From NCBI RefSeq assembly GCF_011927635.1, contig NZ_JAATJB010000003.1, positions 248,001 through 312,000 of the forward strand: a DNA stretch of 64,000 nt, in the 5' to 3' direction. The position numbers and the translations under genes are program-made. The DNA comes from Sphingomonas trueperi (GTDB lineage: Bacteria > Pseudomonadota > Alphaproteobacteria > Sphingomonadales > Sphingomonadaceae). Of this stretch, positions 10,951 through 22,524 are shown piece by piece. The notes below the pieces were generated by a model. It had not been told where the DNA came from. It saw only the letters and a list, made by a program, of their open reading frames with translations, and made no database searches. Position 1 is the first letter of the stretch, and each line of letters starts with the position of its first letter.

Positions 10951-11418
10951 TCAGTTGCTCCCCCTCCCGCGAGCGGGAGGGGGCTGGGGGGTGGGCCCCC
11001 GCTCCATGCTGGGCGAGGCAGCCGTAAGAATGGCCTGCAACACGCCCTCCATATTCGACGTCAAATCATTGTTCCAAAAGCGAAGCACGCGATAGCCTTC
11101 AGCCTCGATCCGCCGCGTGCCCTCGGCATCGGCGACGGTCATCTCGATATGCTGGCTACCGTCCAATTCGACGACCAACTTCGCCTTGCGGCAAGCGAAA
11201 TCCGCGAAATGCCCGGCGATCGGCATCTGCCGGCTGAACTTCAGCCCTGCCAGCTGCGACTTCCGCAGCTTCGACCACAGCAGCTCCTCCGCCGCTGTCG
11301 GATCATTTCGCAGGTCGCGCGCCCGCTCGGTCGGCCGGTCCAGCCGGAAGCGGGGGCCCACCCCCCGGCCCCCTCCCGCTTGCGGGAGGGGGAGCGCAGA
11401 GCGGTCCCCGTCGTCCAT
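10951..11418 (-). CDS. DUF559 endonuclease-like protein inserted between yqeY and dnaG
   Basis: The 155-residue product contains a DUF559 core (RDLRNDPTAAEELLWSKLR, FSRQMPIAGHFADFAC, LVVELDGSQH, GYRVLRFWNNDL), a PD-(D/E)xK-like fold related to very-short-patch repair nucleases. The catalytic-type Asp/Glu in FADF and VVELDG are present. Both tails (LPLPQAGGGRGVGP at the front, PTPQPPPARGRG at the back) are encoded by oppositely oriented copies of a GC-rich palindromic repeat. It splits the conserved yqeY–dnaG gene pair, and its presence may reflect insertion as a repeat-bounded cassette. Activity is unproven. Confidence 0.8.
   Translation of the reverse strand: MDDGDRSALPLPQAGGGRGVGPRFRLDRPTERARDLRNDPTAAEELLWSKLRKSQLAGLKFSRQMPIAGHFADFACRKAKLVVELDGSQHIEMTVADAEGTRRIEAEGYRVLRFWNNDLTSNMEGVLQAILTAASPSMERGPTPQPPPARGRGSN
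10957..11005. repeat. GC-rich palindromic repeat at the 3' side of the DUF559 gene
   Basis: The element contains the hairpin CCCCCTCCCGC-GAGCGGGAGGGGG followed by GGGGGGTGGGCCCCCGC. The same sequence occurs in inverse orientation at 11347..11394, at the other end of the DUF559 gene. It encodes the last residues of that protein. Confidence 0.8.
11347..11394. repeat. GC-rich palindromic repeat at the 5' side of the DUF559 gene
   Basis: This is the inverted partner of 10957..11005: GCGGGGGCCCACCCCCCGG followed by the hairpin CCCTCCCGC-TTGCGGGAGGG. It encodes residues about 9-24 of the DUF559 protein. Confidence 0.8.
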
Positions 11419-11419
11419 C

Positions 11420-11872
11420 TTACGAAAGCGCCGCCTTCACCAGCGCGCTCGCCTTGCTCATGTCGAGCTGCGCCGCGTGGCGGGCCTTCAGCTCGGCCAT
11501 CACCCGGCCCATCTCCTTCATGCCGCTCGCGCCCAGCTCGGCCTTGATCGCCTCGATCGCCGCGGTCGTCTCCGCCTCGCTCATCTGCTGCGGCAGGAAG
11601 CGCTCGATCACCACCACTTCGGCTGCCTCGGCGTCGGCGAGTTCCTGCCGCCCGCCCTTCACATACATGTCGATCGATTCGCGGCGCTGCTTGACCATCT
11701 TCTGCAGCACCTCGACGACCAGTACGTCGTCGTCCTCGGGCGCCTTGCCGGTGCGGGCCTCGATGTCGCGGTTCTTGATCGCGCTCTGGATCAGGCGGAT
11801 CGTGGCGGTCGACGCCTTGTCGCCGCCCTTCATGGCGGTCACCAGCGCAGCCTTGATGTCGTCGCGAATCAT
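11420..11872 (-). CDS. GatB/YqeY domain protein
   Basis: The 150-residue protein begins MIRDDIKAALVTAMKGGDK and shows the YqeY signatures KQRRESIDMYVKGGRQELADAEAAE and IERFLPQQMSE. YqeY proteins resemble the tRNA-binding tail domain of GatB, with unclear cellular function. In alphaproteobacteria the gene usually lies immediately upstream of dnaG. The start at 11872 was preferred over a longer frame whose first 25 codons overlap the divergent carA leader. Confidence 0.92.
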   Translation of the reverse strand: MIRDDIKAALVTAMKGGDKASTATIRLIQSAIKNRDIEARTGKAPEDDDVLVVEVLQKMVKQRRESIDMYVKGGRQELADAEAAEVVVIERFLPQQMSEAETTAAIEAIKAELGASGMKEMGRVMAELKARHAAQLDMSKASALVKAALS

Positions 11873-12016
11873 TCGTGGTCTCTCGATCTTGTCCGGGAAA
11901 GCGCGGAGACATAGCCGATGCCCGCAAAACTTAACAGATTGACGCACCCGCCCATGGGGTCTAGCGGGCGGCCCTTAGCAACATCGCAAAACCCAAAGCA
12001 GGAGTGCCCGCCCCAA

Positions 12017-13189
12017 ATGGCCGACGCCAAACCCTTGTCCATGCCCGTTGGAGCCACGGGCGTTCTGGTTCTGGCGAGCGGCGAGATATTGTGGGGTCGA
12101 GGATTCGGTGCCGAAGGTGATGCCGTCGGCGAGGTGTGCTTCCACACCGCAATGACCGGCTATCAGGAGATCATGACCGACCCGAGCTTCGCCGGTCAGA
12201 TCATCAACTTCACCTTCCCGCACATCGGCAATGTCGGCGCCAACCCCGACGACATCGAGGCCGACGATCCGCATGCGCTGGGCATGATCGTCCGCGAAGA
12301 CGTGACCGAGCCGAGCAACTTCCGCAGCACCGAGCATCTCGATGCCTGGATGGCGAAGCACAGCCGCATCGGCCTGTCGGGCATCGACACCCGCGCGCTC
12401 ACCCGCCGCATCCGCCTGGGCGGCGCGCCGAACGGCGTGATCGCGCACTCCAAGTCGGGCAATTTCGACCTCGACGCGCTGCTGGAAAAGGCGCGCGCCT
12501 GGCCGGGGCTGGAGGGGATGGACCTCGCCATCACCGTTTCCTGCGAGACGCATTTCGGCTGGGAAGGCGGCGTGTGGAAGCTCGGCGCCGGATATGACAC
12601 GAGCCGCCCCGAGACCAAGCGCCCGCAGGTCGTCGCGATCGACTATGGCTCGAAGCGCAACATCTTCCGCAACCTGGTCAAGGCCGGCGCGGACGTGACC
12701 GTGCTGCCCGCCACCGCGACCTTCGAGCAGGTGATGGCGTTCGAGCCCGATGGCTTCTTCCTCTCGAACGGCCCGGGCGATCCGGCGGCGACCGGCGAAT
12801 ATGCCGTGCCGGTGATCCGCCAGCTGCTCGAGACCGGCAAGCCGCTGTTCGGCATCTGCCTCGGCCACCAGCTGCTCGGCCTCGCGGTGGGGGCTGAGAC
12901 CACCAAGATGTTCCAGGGCCATCGCGGCGCCAATCACCCGGTCAAGCGGCTGGAAGACGGCGCGGTGGAGATCACCAGCATGAACCACGGCTTCGCCGTC
13001 GAGCGCGAGAGCCTGCCGGCCAATGCCCGCGAGACGCATGTGTCGCTGTTCGACGGCTCCAACGCCGGCATCGAGCTCACCGACCGCCCGGCGTTCAGCG
13101 TGCAATACCACCCCGAAGCCAGCCCGGGCCCGCAGGACAGCCTCTATCTGTTCGAGCGGTTCGTGGGGATGATGCAGGAGCGGTCCTGA
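12017..13189 (+). CDS. carA: Carbamoyl-phosphate synthase small (glutaminase) subunit
   Basis: The 390-residue protein hydrolyses glutamine and passes ammonia to CarB for carbamoyl phosphate, the precursor of arginine and pyrimidines. The N-terminal domain shows FHTAMTGYQEIMTDPSF. The class I amidotransferase domain shows the nucleophile in FGICLGHQLLGLA near residue 281 and the His/Glu pair in YHPEASPGP. It starts at ATG 12017. Its TGA overlaps the next ATG (TGATG), indicating coupled translation with the 104-aa gene that separates it from carB. Confidence 0.98.
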   Translation: MADAKPLSMPVGATGVLVLASGEILWGRGFGAEGDAVGEVCFHTAMTGYQEIMTDPSFAGQIINFTFPHIGNVGANPDDIEADDPHALGMIVREDVTEPSNFRSTEHLDAWMAKHSRIGLSGIDTRALTRRIRLGGAPNGVIAHSKSGNFDLDALLEKARAWPGLEGMDLAITVSCETHFGWEGGVWKLGAGYDTSRPETKRPQVVAIDYGSKRNIFRNLVKAGADVTVLPATATFEQVMAFEPDGFFLSNGPGDPAATGEYAVPVIRQLLETGKPLFGICLGHQLLGLAVGAETTKMFQGHRGANHPVKRLEDGAVEITSMNHGFAVERESLPANARETHVSLFDGSNAGIELTDRPAFSVQYHPEASPGPQDSLYLFERFVGMMQERS

Positions 13190-13503
13190 TGCAGGCGTTA
13201 CCCGCGCCTGTATCTCAACAATGTGTAAAGGCGGATGATCCTGCTGCGGACAACGTTCATTTGTACGTTGTCGTAGAAGGGCGGCCTGAGACGATCGAGG
13301 CGTGGCTTAAGGAAGACCGTCCTAATTCCGACTTTGCCGTCGAATCGGACGCTACCAAGAATGGCGTTCGATCCGTTCGGCTGCTTGCCAACCGTACTGC
13401 GCCCTACCGTGAGCTGGGTCGCTTGATCTATTCGGGTCAAAAGCGCGGACTTCCTCTTAAAATCCAAACAGTGCCTTCGATCTGCGAGGCGAAAGAAGAC
13501 TGA
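13189..13503 (+). CDS. Hypothetical protein between carA and carB
   Basis: The 104-residue soluble protein (VHLYVVVEGRPETIEAWLKE..., RLIYSGQKRGLPLKIQTVP) matches no family I recognise. Codon choice is less GC-biased than in carA and carB. Both junctions are TGATG overlaps: with carA upstream and with the duplicated carB start downstream. That suggests an older order carA–this gene–carB with translational coupling, before the toxin–antitoxin insertion. Confidence 0.7.
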   Translation: MQALPAPVSQQCVKADDPAADNVHLYVVVEGRPETIEAWLKEDRPNSDFAVESDATKNGVRSVRLLANRTAPYRELGRLIYSGQKRGLPLKIQTVPSICEAKED

Positions 13504-13557
13504 TGCCCAAACGCACCGACATCTCCTCCATCCTCGTCATCGGCGCGGGGCCGATCG
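13503..13557 (+). pseudogene. carB: Duplicated 5' end of carB (remnant)
   Basis: These 55 bases match 14310..14364, the true carB start, at all but one position (AAA versus AAG in codon 3). They encode [18 protein letters not shown] before the similarity stops abruptly. The copies are 807 bp apart and flank the VapBC-like pair exactly. The open frame that continues to 14306 is an antisense shadow of the toxin–antitoxin genes, so this copy is a scar rather than a gene. Confidence 0.9.
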
Positions 13558-13581
13558 GCGGCGGGCGGCTGGTGGTGCGTG

Positions 13582-13995
13582 CTATGCCGTCCAGGGATCG
13601 ATCAGCTTCACGCCGGTCCATGCGAAATCGCGGACGTTGCGGGTGGCAACCGGGCAATTGCGCGACAGCGCCTGGGCCGCAATCTGAAGGTCGAGCAGCT
13701 TGGTTTCCTGCTTCGCCAGCTTCCGCTGTGCGATCAGCGTGCCGAACCCATGCGCGGCGGCGGTATCAAAGGGCAGCGTTCGTTCGGAATATAGAATTTC
13801 GAGGTCTGCAAGCCAGCCTTCGAGCGCCTCCCGCTTTTTTGATGCGTCTAGATTTTCAATCCCGGCGCGGATCTCGGCAATCACGATTACCGACAGCCAT
13901 ATGTCGGTCATTCGCTCCGTTATCCATTGCACGATTTCGCGATTGCCTTCGGGTTTGCGGAGGACGCTCCAGACATTCGTATCCAGCAGGATCAC
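13582..13995 (-). CDS. PIN-domain ribonuclease toxin, VapC/FitB type
   Basis: The 137-residue protein opens with MILLDTNVWSVLRKP, the first acidic residue of a PIN-domain active site. Further acidic and polar signatures are VIVIAEIRAGIE, LLDLQIAAQALSRNC and VATRNVRDF. Such toxins cut RNA, often initiator tRNA or rRNA. The start overlaps the antitoxin stop by 4 bases (ATGA). The pair lies antisense to the carAB operon and is bounded by the duplicated carB 5' end. Confidence 0.92.
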   Translation of the reverse strand: MILLDTNVWSVLRKPEGNREIVQWITERMTDIWLSVIVIAEIRAGIENLDASKKREALEGWLADLEILYSERTLPFDTAAAHGFGTLIAQRKLAKQETKLLDLQIAAQALSRNCPVATRNVRDFAWTGVKLIDPWTA

Positions 13996-14252
13996 AGGTC
14001 GGGGAACTCGAAGTCTTCGGCTTCCCGCTCAGGAATCACCAGATCGGCACCGTTGGCCATTTTTATCAAGTGATCGATCGCCTCCTGGGGGGACATGGCA
14101 TGCAGCCAGGCTGCTCGATCGTTCGGTGGCAGATAGGTGCGTTCCAGCAGCGCGCGCAGTTCCGCTTCCATCGATCGGCCATTTCGCGCGGCTTCGAGCC
14201 GAACGGCGGATTTGACCCGATCGTCGACGCTGCGGATCGTCACGCTACCCAT
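13992..14252 (-). CDS. RHH antitoxin, FitA/VapB type
   Basis: The 86-residue protein MGSVTIRSVDDRVKSAVRLEAARNGRSMEAELRALLERTY has the ribbon-helix-helix pattern of FitA-like antitoxins (beta strand with alternating polar residues, then two helices with the RSMEAELR turn). The acidic C-terminus (REAEDFEFPDL) would wrap the toxin. It starts at ATG 14252, ten codons inside a longer frame. Its promoter would lie in the 57 bases between it and the divergent carB. Confidence 0.9.
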   Translation of the reverse strand: MGSVTIRSVDDRVKSAVRLEAARNGRSMEAELRALLERTYLPPNDRAAWLHAMSPQEAIDHLIKMANGADLVIPEREAEDFEFPDL

Positions 14253-14309
14253 CGCCCGTCTCCTGTGATTGCAGTGCAATCAATGTATTCAATGAGAGCA
14301 TCCTGAACA

Positions 14310-17639
<3,330 letters not shown>

Positions 17640-17652
17640 GGGGCCTTCCTGA

Positions 17653-17762
17653 AGCCCCTCCCCTTCAGGGGAGGGGTTTGGGGTGGGGCAGTGTCTCATC
17701 GAGACCAACGGACGTTCTGGGATCCCTCCACCCCAACCCCTCCTCCAAGGAGGAGGGGCTAA
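17653..17762. repeat. Palindromic repeat element after carB
   Basis: The left end carries the hairpin CCCCTCCCC-TTCA-GGGGAGGGG followed by TTTGGGGTGGGG. The right end is an inverted, slightly diverged version (CCACCCCAACCCCTCCTCC, then AAGGAGGAGGGG). The left hairpin with its short T run could terminate the carB transcript. The element resembles the repeats bounding the DUF559 gene in design. The interval 17640..17933 holds nothing else that I can identify. Confidence 0.65.
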
Positions 17763-17933
17763 AGGTTGAGCACCAAACCAAATCTTGCGTTTTCCTCCCC
17801 CCGCCTTGATGTTTTTCGTCCCGCATCTTAATATTCGCGTTCGCACAATGGATTTCCCCAACCGATGTAAGTGTGCGAACGTCGTTTTCGGGCGACGGTC
17901 GGTACCGGGGGCGTATTGAAGGACAAGGGCGTT

Positions 17934-18410
17934 ATGGCGACCGTCGAGAAGATGCCGATGCTGGCGGAAGGCTATCAGAAGCTCAGCGAGGAGCTGAAGC
18001 GGCTGAAGGCCGAGCGGCCGTTGATCGTGGATGCGATCGAGGAAGCGCGCGCCCATGGCGATCTCTCCGAAAACGCCGAATATCACGCCGCCAAGGAGCG
18101 CCAGGGCCAGGTGGAGGCGACCATCGCCGACATCGAGGACAAGCTGAGCCGCGCCCAGATCATCGATCCCAAGGAGCTTTCGGGCGACAAGGTCGTGTTC
18201 GGCGCGACGGTGACGCTGCTCGACGAGGACGACAAGCCGGTGACCTACCAGATCGTCGGCCAGACCGAGGCGGATGCGAGCAAGGGCCGCATCTCGTACA
18301 ACTCGCCGATCGGCCGCGCGCTGATCGGCCGCAAGGTCGACGAAGAGGTCGAGGTGTCGGTGCCGGCGGGCGACCGCTATTATCTGGTCTCGAAGGTCGA
18401 GTTCATCTGA
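17934..18410 (+). CDS. greA: Transcription elongation factor GreA
   Basis: The 158-residue protein rescues backtracked RNA polymerase. It has the N-terminal coiled-coil hairpin with acidic tip ([20 protein letters not shown]) and the C-terminal FKBP-like domain ([22 protein letters not shown]). The length is exactly that of typical GreA. The ATG at 17934 was chosen over the longer frame. It is followed nine bases later by a rhomboid gene. Confidence 0.98.
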   Translation: MATVEKMPMLAEGYQKLSEELKRLKAERPLIVDAIEEARAHGDLSENAEYHAAKERQGQVEATIADIEDKLSRAQIIDPKELSGDKVVFGATVTLLDEDDKPVTYQIVGQTEADASKGRISYNSPIGRALIGRKVDEEVEVSVPAGDRYYLVSKVEFI

Positions 18411-18418
18411 GGCCTGCG

Positions 18419-19045
18419 ATGCCGAAGCTCAGCGCCACGACGGTGATCGTCGCCGTCACGGTGGCGATGAGCCTGATCGCCAATTTCGCGCCCAATGCGG
18501 CGCAGATCCAATATGCGGCGGGGTTCATTCCGGCGCGGCTTTCGGGCGGGCTGATCCTCTCGGGACCGGTGGTGCCGGTGTGGCTCACGCCGCTCAGCTC
18601 GGCGCTGATCCATGGCGGGCTGTTCCATCTCGGCATGAACATGCTGATGCTTGCCTTTACCGGCCGCGAGGCCGAGCGGGCGATCGGCGCCAAGGGGCTG
18701 GTGACGCTCTATCTGATCGGCGCCTATGTCGCGTGCGGGGCGCAGTGGCTGGCCGGGCCGATGTCGACCGCGCCGATGATCGGCGCGAGCGGGGCGAGCT
18801 CGGCGGTGGTCGGCGCCTATTCGCTGCTCTACGGCCGCCAGCGCGCCAAGGCGATCGGGCCGATCCCCGCGCAGGTCGTCCACATCGCCTGGCTCGCCGC
18901 GGCCTGGGTGGGCGTCAACCTGCTGATGGGCTTCGCCTTCCTCCAGGGCGGCGTGACCGTCGCGATCTGGGCGCATATCGGCGGCTTCCTGATCGGCCTG
19001 GCGCTCGCCCGGCCGATGCTGCTCTGGCGCTGGCGCCACGCCTGA
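18419..19045 (+). CDS. Rhomboid-family intramembrane serine protease
   Basis: The 208-residue polytopic membrane protein has about six hydrophobic segments. Landmarks are HGGLFHLGMNM (the conserved HxxxN region), GASGASSAVVG near residue 122 (nucleophile in GxSG) and IWAHIGGFLIGLA near 186 (catalytic His). It would cleave membrane-anchored substrates; the target is unknown. It lies just downstream of greA, likely co-transcribed. Confidence 0.93.
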   Translation: MPKLSATTVIVAVTVAMSLIANFAPNAAQIQYAAGFIPARLSGGLILSGPVVPVWLTPLSSALIHGGLFHLGMNMLMLAFTGREAERAIGAKGLVTLYLIGAYVACGAQWLAGPMSTAPMIGASGASSAVVGAYSLLYGRQRAKAIGPIPAQVVHIAWLAAAWVGVNLLMGFAFLQGGVTVAIWAHIGGFLIGLALARPMLLWRWRHA

Positions 19046-19074
19046 GGGGCGGACTGACGCAAAGCTCTTGAGCT

Positions 19075-19168
19075 GTCATCCCGGCGAAAGCCGGGATCCA
19101 GTCGCCTCTCGCTATCAGCAAGCGCCGCAGCGGTGACCCCAATGGATCCCGGCTTTCGCCGGGATGAC
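19075..19168. repeat. 94-bp palindromic repeat element, copy 2
   Basis: This is the reverse-oriented copy of 147..240, of identical length. It starts GTCATCCCGGCGAAAGCCGG and ends CCGGCTTTCGCCGGGATGAC. It lies between the convergent rhomboid and DUF885 genes and may act as a bidirectional transcription stop. Confidence 0.85.
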
Positions 19169-19185
19169 CAATGGAGGGGAGGGCT

Positions 19186-21003
19186 TTACCCCTTCCGCTG
19201 CGCGATATGCCGGTCGATCACATGGCCGAGCACCGTCATCGGCACGTTGCCGCCGAGCAGCAGCGCGTCGTTGAAGGCGCGGAAGTCGAACCTGTCGCCG
19301 AGCGCGGTCTTGGCCTGCGTCCGCAGCCGGTTGATCGCGGTGTGGCCCACCTTGTAGCCGCAGGCCTGGCCCGGCCAGGAGCAATAGCGGTCGACCTCGC
19401 CCTGCACCTCGTCCTCGGACGAGCCGTTCGCCTCGACGAACCAGCGGATCGCCTGTTCGCGTGTCCAGCGCTTGGCATGGAGCCCGCTATCGACCACCAG
19501 CCGGCAGGCGCGGAAGCCGAGCGACTGGAGATAGCCGAGCTTCGCCGCGGGGTTCTCCGCATAGACGCCCAGTTCGTCGCCCAGCTGCTCGGCATAGAGC
19601 GCCCAGCCTTCCGAATAGGCGTTGAACTGGAGGAGCGAGCGGATCAGCGGCATCTTGAAGGTATATTCGCCCTGCCAGGCATGGCCGGGGATCGCCTCGT
19701 GATAGGCGAGATCGGGCAGGCTGAAGCGCGTCCAGATGCCGGTCGAGCGCAGATTGACCCAGAGCCGCCCGGGGACCTTGCCGTCGATCGTGCCGGGGCC
19801 GCCATAGGCGCCCGCCGCGCCTTCCTCCTCGACGATCGGGATGCGCTTCACCTCGACATTGCCGGGCACCAGCGTGTGGAACGCCTGCGGCATGCGGGTG
19901 CGCATGTCGTCGATGCTCTTCTGGAGGATCTGGATGATCTCGGCGCGGCCGGCGTCGCTTTCCGGGAAGGCGAAGCGCTTGTCGGTGGCGAGGCCCCGCA
20001 TACGGGCGCCGACCGAGCCTTGCGTGTAGCCGAGCGTCTTCAGGATCGTGTCCATCTCCGCCTGCAGCTCGGCGAGCTGTGCCTTGCCCATGGCATGAAC
20101 TTCGTCCGGCGACATCGTCGTGGTGGTGCCGGCGCTCAGCGCCCAGGCGTAGTAGGCGTCCCCGTCCTTGAACTTCCACACGCCCGCGTCCGAGGTGGCG
20201 CGGGCGCGCTGCTTCTCGAGCTCGGCGATCTGGCGATCGAGCGCGGGGGCGATCTGTTCGGCGGCGATCCTGGTCGCGCGGGCGTCATAGCCGCCCGGCA
20301 TGGTGGCGGTGCGCTTGGCGAGCGAGGTCACCACGTCCCACTTGGCCGGATCGCCGCTGCGCGCGAGGCGGATCTGCTTGAGGCATTTGTCGAGCAGGAA
20401 GTCGGGCGCGATCACCCCGACGCTCGCCGCCTGCTGGAGCCGCGCCGTCTCGCCGTCGAGCGCGCCCGCATAGGCGACCAGCCGGTCGCAATAGGCATCG
20501 GCATCGTCGCGCGTCGCGATCTGGTGATCGCTGTCGAGCGTCTTGGGGATGTCGATATAGGCACCGACATTCTGGATCACGACATAGGGGGTGTTGCGCC
20601 AGCTCCCCACCGCGACATCGCCATAGGGAAAGGCCATGCCCTTGAGGCCGTTTTCATAGGCGGTCTGGATCACGTCGAGATGGATGCGCATTTCGGGGCT
20701 GACGGCGTTCACGTCGATCCGCGCGATCTCGGCGAGCGTCGCCTTGAGATGGGCGGCCATCTTGGCCACGCCGGCAGGGGTGCGGTCGCCGAGCTTGTGC
20801 TTGAGGGCGGCGCGCGCGCCCTTGTCGATACCGAGCCCGGTCGCACCCTCGGGGTTGAGCACCAGCAGTGCCTCGGCAGTCCGGTCGATCAGCGCCTGGG
20901 CCCCGGCTTCGGCAGGGCTGGCGGCAAGCGCGGGGCGTGCCGCGGCGGAAGTGGCCAGCAGCGCGCTCGATCCGAGCAGCACGTCGCGACGGGTGGTACG
21001 CAT
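19186..21003 (-). CDS. DUF885 family metallopeptidase-like protein, Tat-exported
   Basis: The 605-residue protein starts MRTTRRDVLLGSSALLATSA, a twin-arginine signal peptide, so export is likely in the folded state. The DUF885 motif YHEAIPGHAWQ near residue 435 is the HExxPGH variant of a zinc-peptidase helix. YSEGWALYAEQLGDELG, a second conserved block, follows. Substrate unknown. GAGG lies eight bases before the chosen ATG; MIEVEL, six codons upstream, is an alternative. The NfeD gene ends 20 bp upstream. Confidence 0.88.
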   Translation of the reverse strand: MRTTRRDVLLGSSALLATSAAARPALAASPAEAGAQALIDRTAEALLVLNPEGATGLGIDKGARAALKHKLGDRTPAGVAKMAAHLKATLAEIARIDVNAVSPEMRIHLDVIQTAYENGLKGMAFPYGDVAVGSWRNTPYVVIQNVGAYIDIPKTLDSDHQIATRDDADAYCDRLVAYAGALDGETARLQQAASVGVIAPDFLLDKCLKQIRLARSGDPAKWDVVTSLAKRTATMPGGYDARATRIAAEQIAPALDRQIAELEKQRARATSDAGVWKFKDGDAYYAWALSAGTTTTMSPDEVHAMGKAQLAELQAEMDTILKTLGYTQGSVGARMRGLATDKRFAFPESDAGRAEIIQILQKSIDDMRTRMPQAFHTLVPGNVEVKRIPIVEEEGAAGAYGGPGTIDGKVPGRLWVNLRSTGIWTRFSLPDLAYHEAIPGHAWQGEYTFKMPLIRSLLQFNAYSEGWALYAEQLGDELGVYAENPAAKLGYLQSLGFRACRLVVDSGLHAKRWTREQAIRWFVEANGSSEDEVQGEVDRYCSWPGQACGYKVGHTAINRLRTQAKTALGDRFDFRAFNDALLLGGNVPMTVLGHVIDRHIAQRKG

Positions 21004-21023
21004 CAATTCGACCTCGATCATTT

Positions 21024-21482
21024 TCAGTTCTGGGGAAGGGTGGGAAGCGGCTCGACGCAGAGGGTCGCGCCGGTTGCGCCGGTGATCCGCACGCGGGCGC
21101 CGGCGGGGGCATCGGGCCCGCGCGCCGACCATTCGCCGTCGCCGACTCGCACGCGGCCGCCATGGTCGCTCACCGGCTCGACGACGGTGACGACCTCGCC
21201 GACCAGCCGCGCGACACGATCGTTGAGCAGCGGATCGGCGCTCTCGACCGGAAAGTCTTGATACCAGCGCCGGCCGATCAGCACCGCGACGGCCGACCAG
21301 CCGGCAAAGCCCAGCAATTGCCCGGCGAGCGGCAGGTCCGGAAACAGCAGCGTGAGGCCGCCCATGATCGCAGCGGCTACCGCCAGGAACACCAGGAACA
21401 CGCCCGGCACCACCAGCTCGGCGATCCCCAGCGCGACCGCGGCGATCAACCAGAGCAGGGGCGGGTGTTGCAGCCAGTCCAA
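21024..21482 (-). CDS. NfeD-like membrane protein
   Basis: The protein has an N-terminal hydrophobic region with three to four membrane segments (PLLWLIAAVALGIAELVVPGVFLVFLA...) and a C-terminal OB-fold (NDRVARLVGEVVTVVEPV...GEWSARGPDAPAGARVRI), the NfeD/ClpP-class partner of SPFH proteins. No ATG precedes the first membrane segment in a sensible place; I chose the TTG at 21482, eight bases after the SPFH stop. A longer ATG frame at 21575 would overlap that gene. The start is uncertain. Confidence 0.82.
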   Translation of the reverse strand: MDWLQHPPLLWLIAAVALGIAELVVPGVFLVFLAVAAAIMGGLTLLFPDLPLAGQLLGFAGWSAVAVLIGRRWYQDFPVESADPLLNDRVARLVGEVVTVVEPVSDHGGRVRVGDGEWSARGPDAPAGARVRITGATGATLCVEPLPTLPQN

Positions 21483-21489
21483 CGGTGCG

Positions 21490-22473
21490 TCAATCCTGCT
21501 GGTCGAACGGGCCCGGGCGGCGGGCCGGGGGCGCGGGCGGGGCGGGGGGCTTGGGCGCGCCGCCGGACAGCGCATCCTTGGCGAGCTCGCCGATGCCGCC
21601 CAGCGTCCCGATCAGCTGGGTCGCCTCGACCGGGAACAGGATCGTCTTGGCATTGGGCGACGTCGCGAACTTGCCGACCGCCTCGACATATTTCTGCGCG
21701 ATGAAATAGTTGAGCGACTGGGCGCTGCCGGACTCGATCGCGTCGGAGACCAGCCGGGTCGCCTCCGCCTCGGCCTGGGCGGCGCGCTCGCGGGCCTCGG
21801 CGTCGCGGAAGGCGGATTCGCGGCGGCCCTCGGCCTCCAGGATGCGCGCCTGCTTCTGCCCCTCGGCGCGCAGGATCTCGGACTGGCGGCTGCCCTCGGC
21901 TTCGAGGATGTTGGCGCGCTTCTCGCGCTCGGCCTTCATCTGGCGGCCCATCGCGTTGACGATATCGGCGGGCGGGCGAATGTCCTTGATCTCGACGCGG
22001 GTGATCTTCACGCCCCAGGGCGTGGTCGCATGGTCGACCACCGAGAGCAGCCGCGCGTTGATCTCGTCACGTTTGGACAGCGTCTCGTCCAAGTCCATCG
22101 AGCCCATCACCGTGCGCAGGTTGGTCGTGGTCAGCTGGAGCAGCGCGACATAGAGGTCCGACACCTCATAGGCGGCCTTGGCGGCATCGAGCACCTGGAA
22201 GAACACCACCCCGTCGGTGGAGATCATCGCATTGTCCTTGGTGATGATCTCCTGGCCGGGGATGTCGATCACCTGCTCCATCATGTTTACCTTGCGGCCG
22301 ACACGGTAGAAAAAGGCGGGGTAGAAGTTGAAGCCGGGCGCGGCGACGGTGGTGAAGCGGCCGAAATGCTCGATCGTGTACTGATAGCCCTGGGTCACGA
22401 TCTTCACGCTGGCGAGCAGGTAGAACAGCACCAGCGCCACCAGCCCGGCCAGAAACACGAAAAGCACGTCCAT
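21490..22473 (-). CDS. SPFH/stomatin-type membrane protein (paraslipin, QmcA-like)
   Basis: The 327-residue protein has one N-terminal membrane anchor ([17 protein letters not shown]), the SPFH domain ([31 protein letters not shown]) and a charged coiled coil rich in EAEGxRxSE repeats. It would form membrane microdomain assemblies with the downstream NfeD protein, which lies seven bases after its stop. The ATG at 22473 was chosen since the extra seven residues upstream precede a GGAG-like ribosome site. Confidence 0.92.
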   Translation of the reverse strand: MDVLFVFLAGLVALVLFYLLASVKIVTQGYQYTIEHFGRFTTVAAPGFNFYPAFFYRVGRKVNMMEQVIDIPGQEIITKDNAMISTDGVVFFQVLDAAKAAYEVSDLYVALLQLTTTNLRTVMGSMDLDETLSKRDEINARLLSVVDHATTPWGVKITRVEIKDIRPPADIVNAMGRQMKAEREKRANILEAEGSRQSEILRAEGQKQARILEAEGRRESAFRDAEARERAAQAEAEATRLVSDAIESGSAQSLNYFIAQKYVEAVGKFATSPNAKTILFPVEATQLIGTLGGIGELAKDALSGGAPKPPAPPAPPARRPGPFDQQD

Positions 22474-22524
22474 ACGCCCCGACTCCCCTCGCAATGGGGC
22501 CTAGTGCTAGCATAGAGAAGCGCG

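Noticed and set aside
13503..14306. 267-aa plus-strand frame starting with the carB N-terminus
   Set aside because: Only the first 18 codons match carB; the rest is antisense to the toxin–antitoxin pair.
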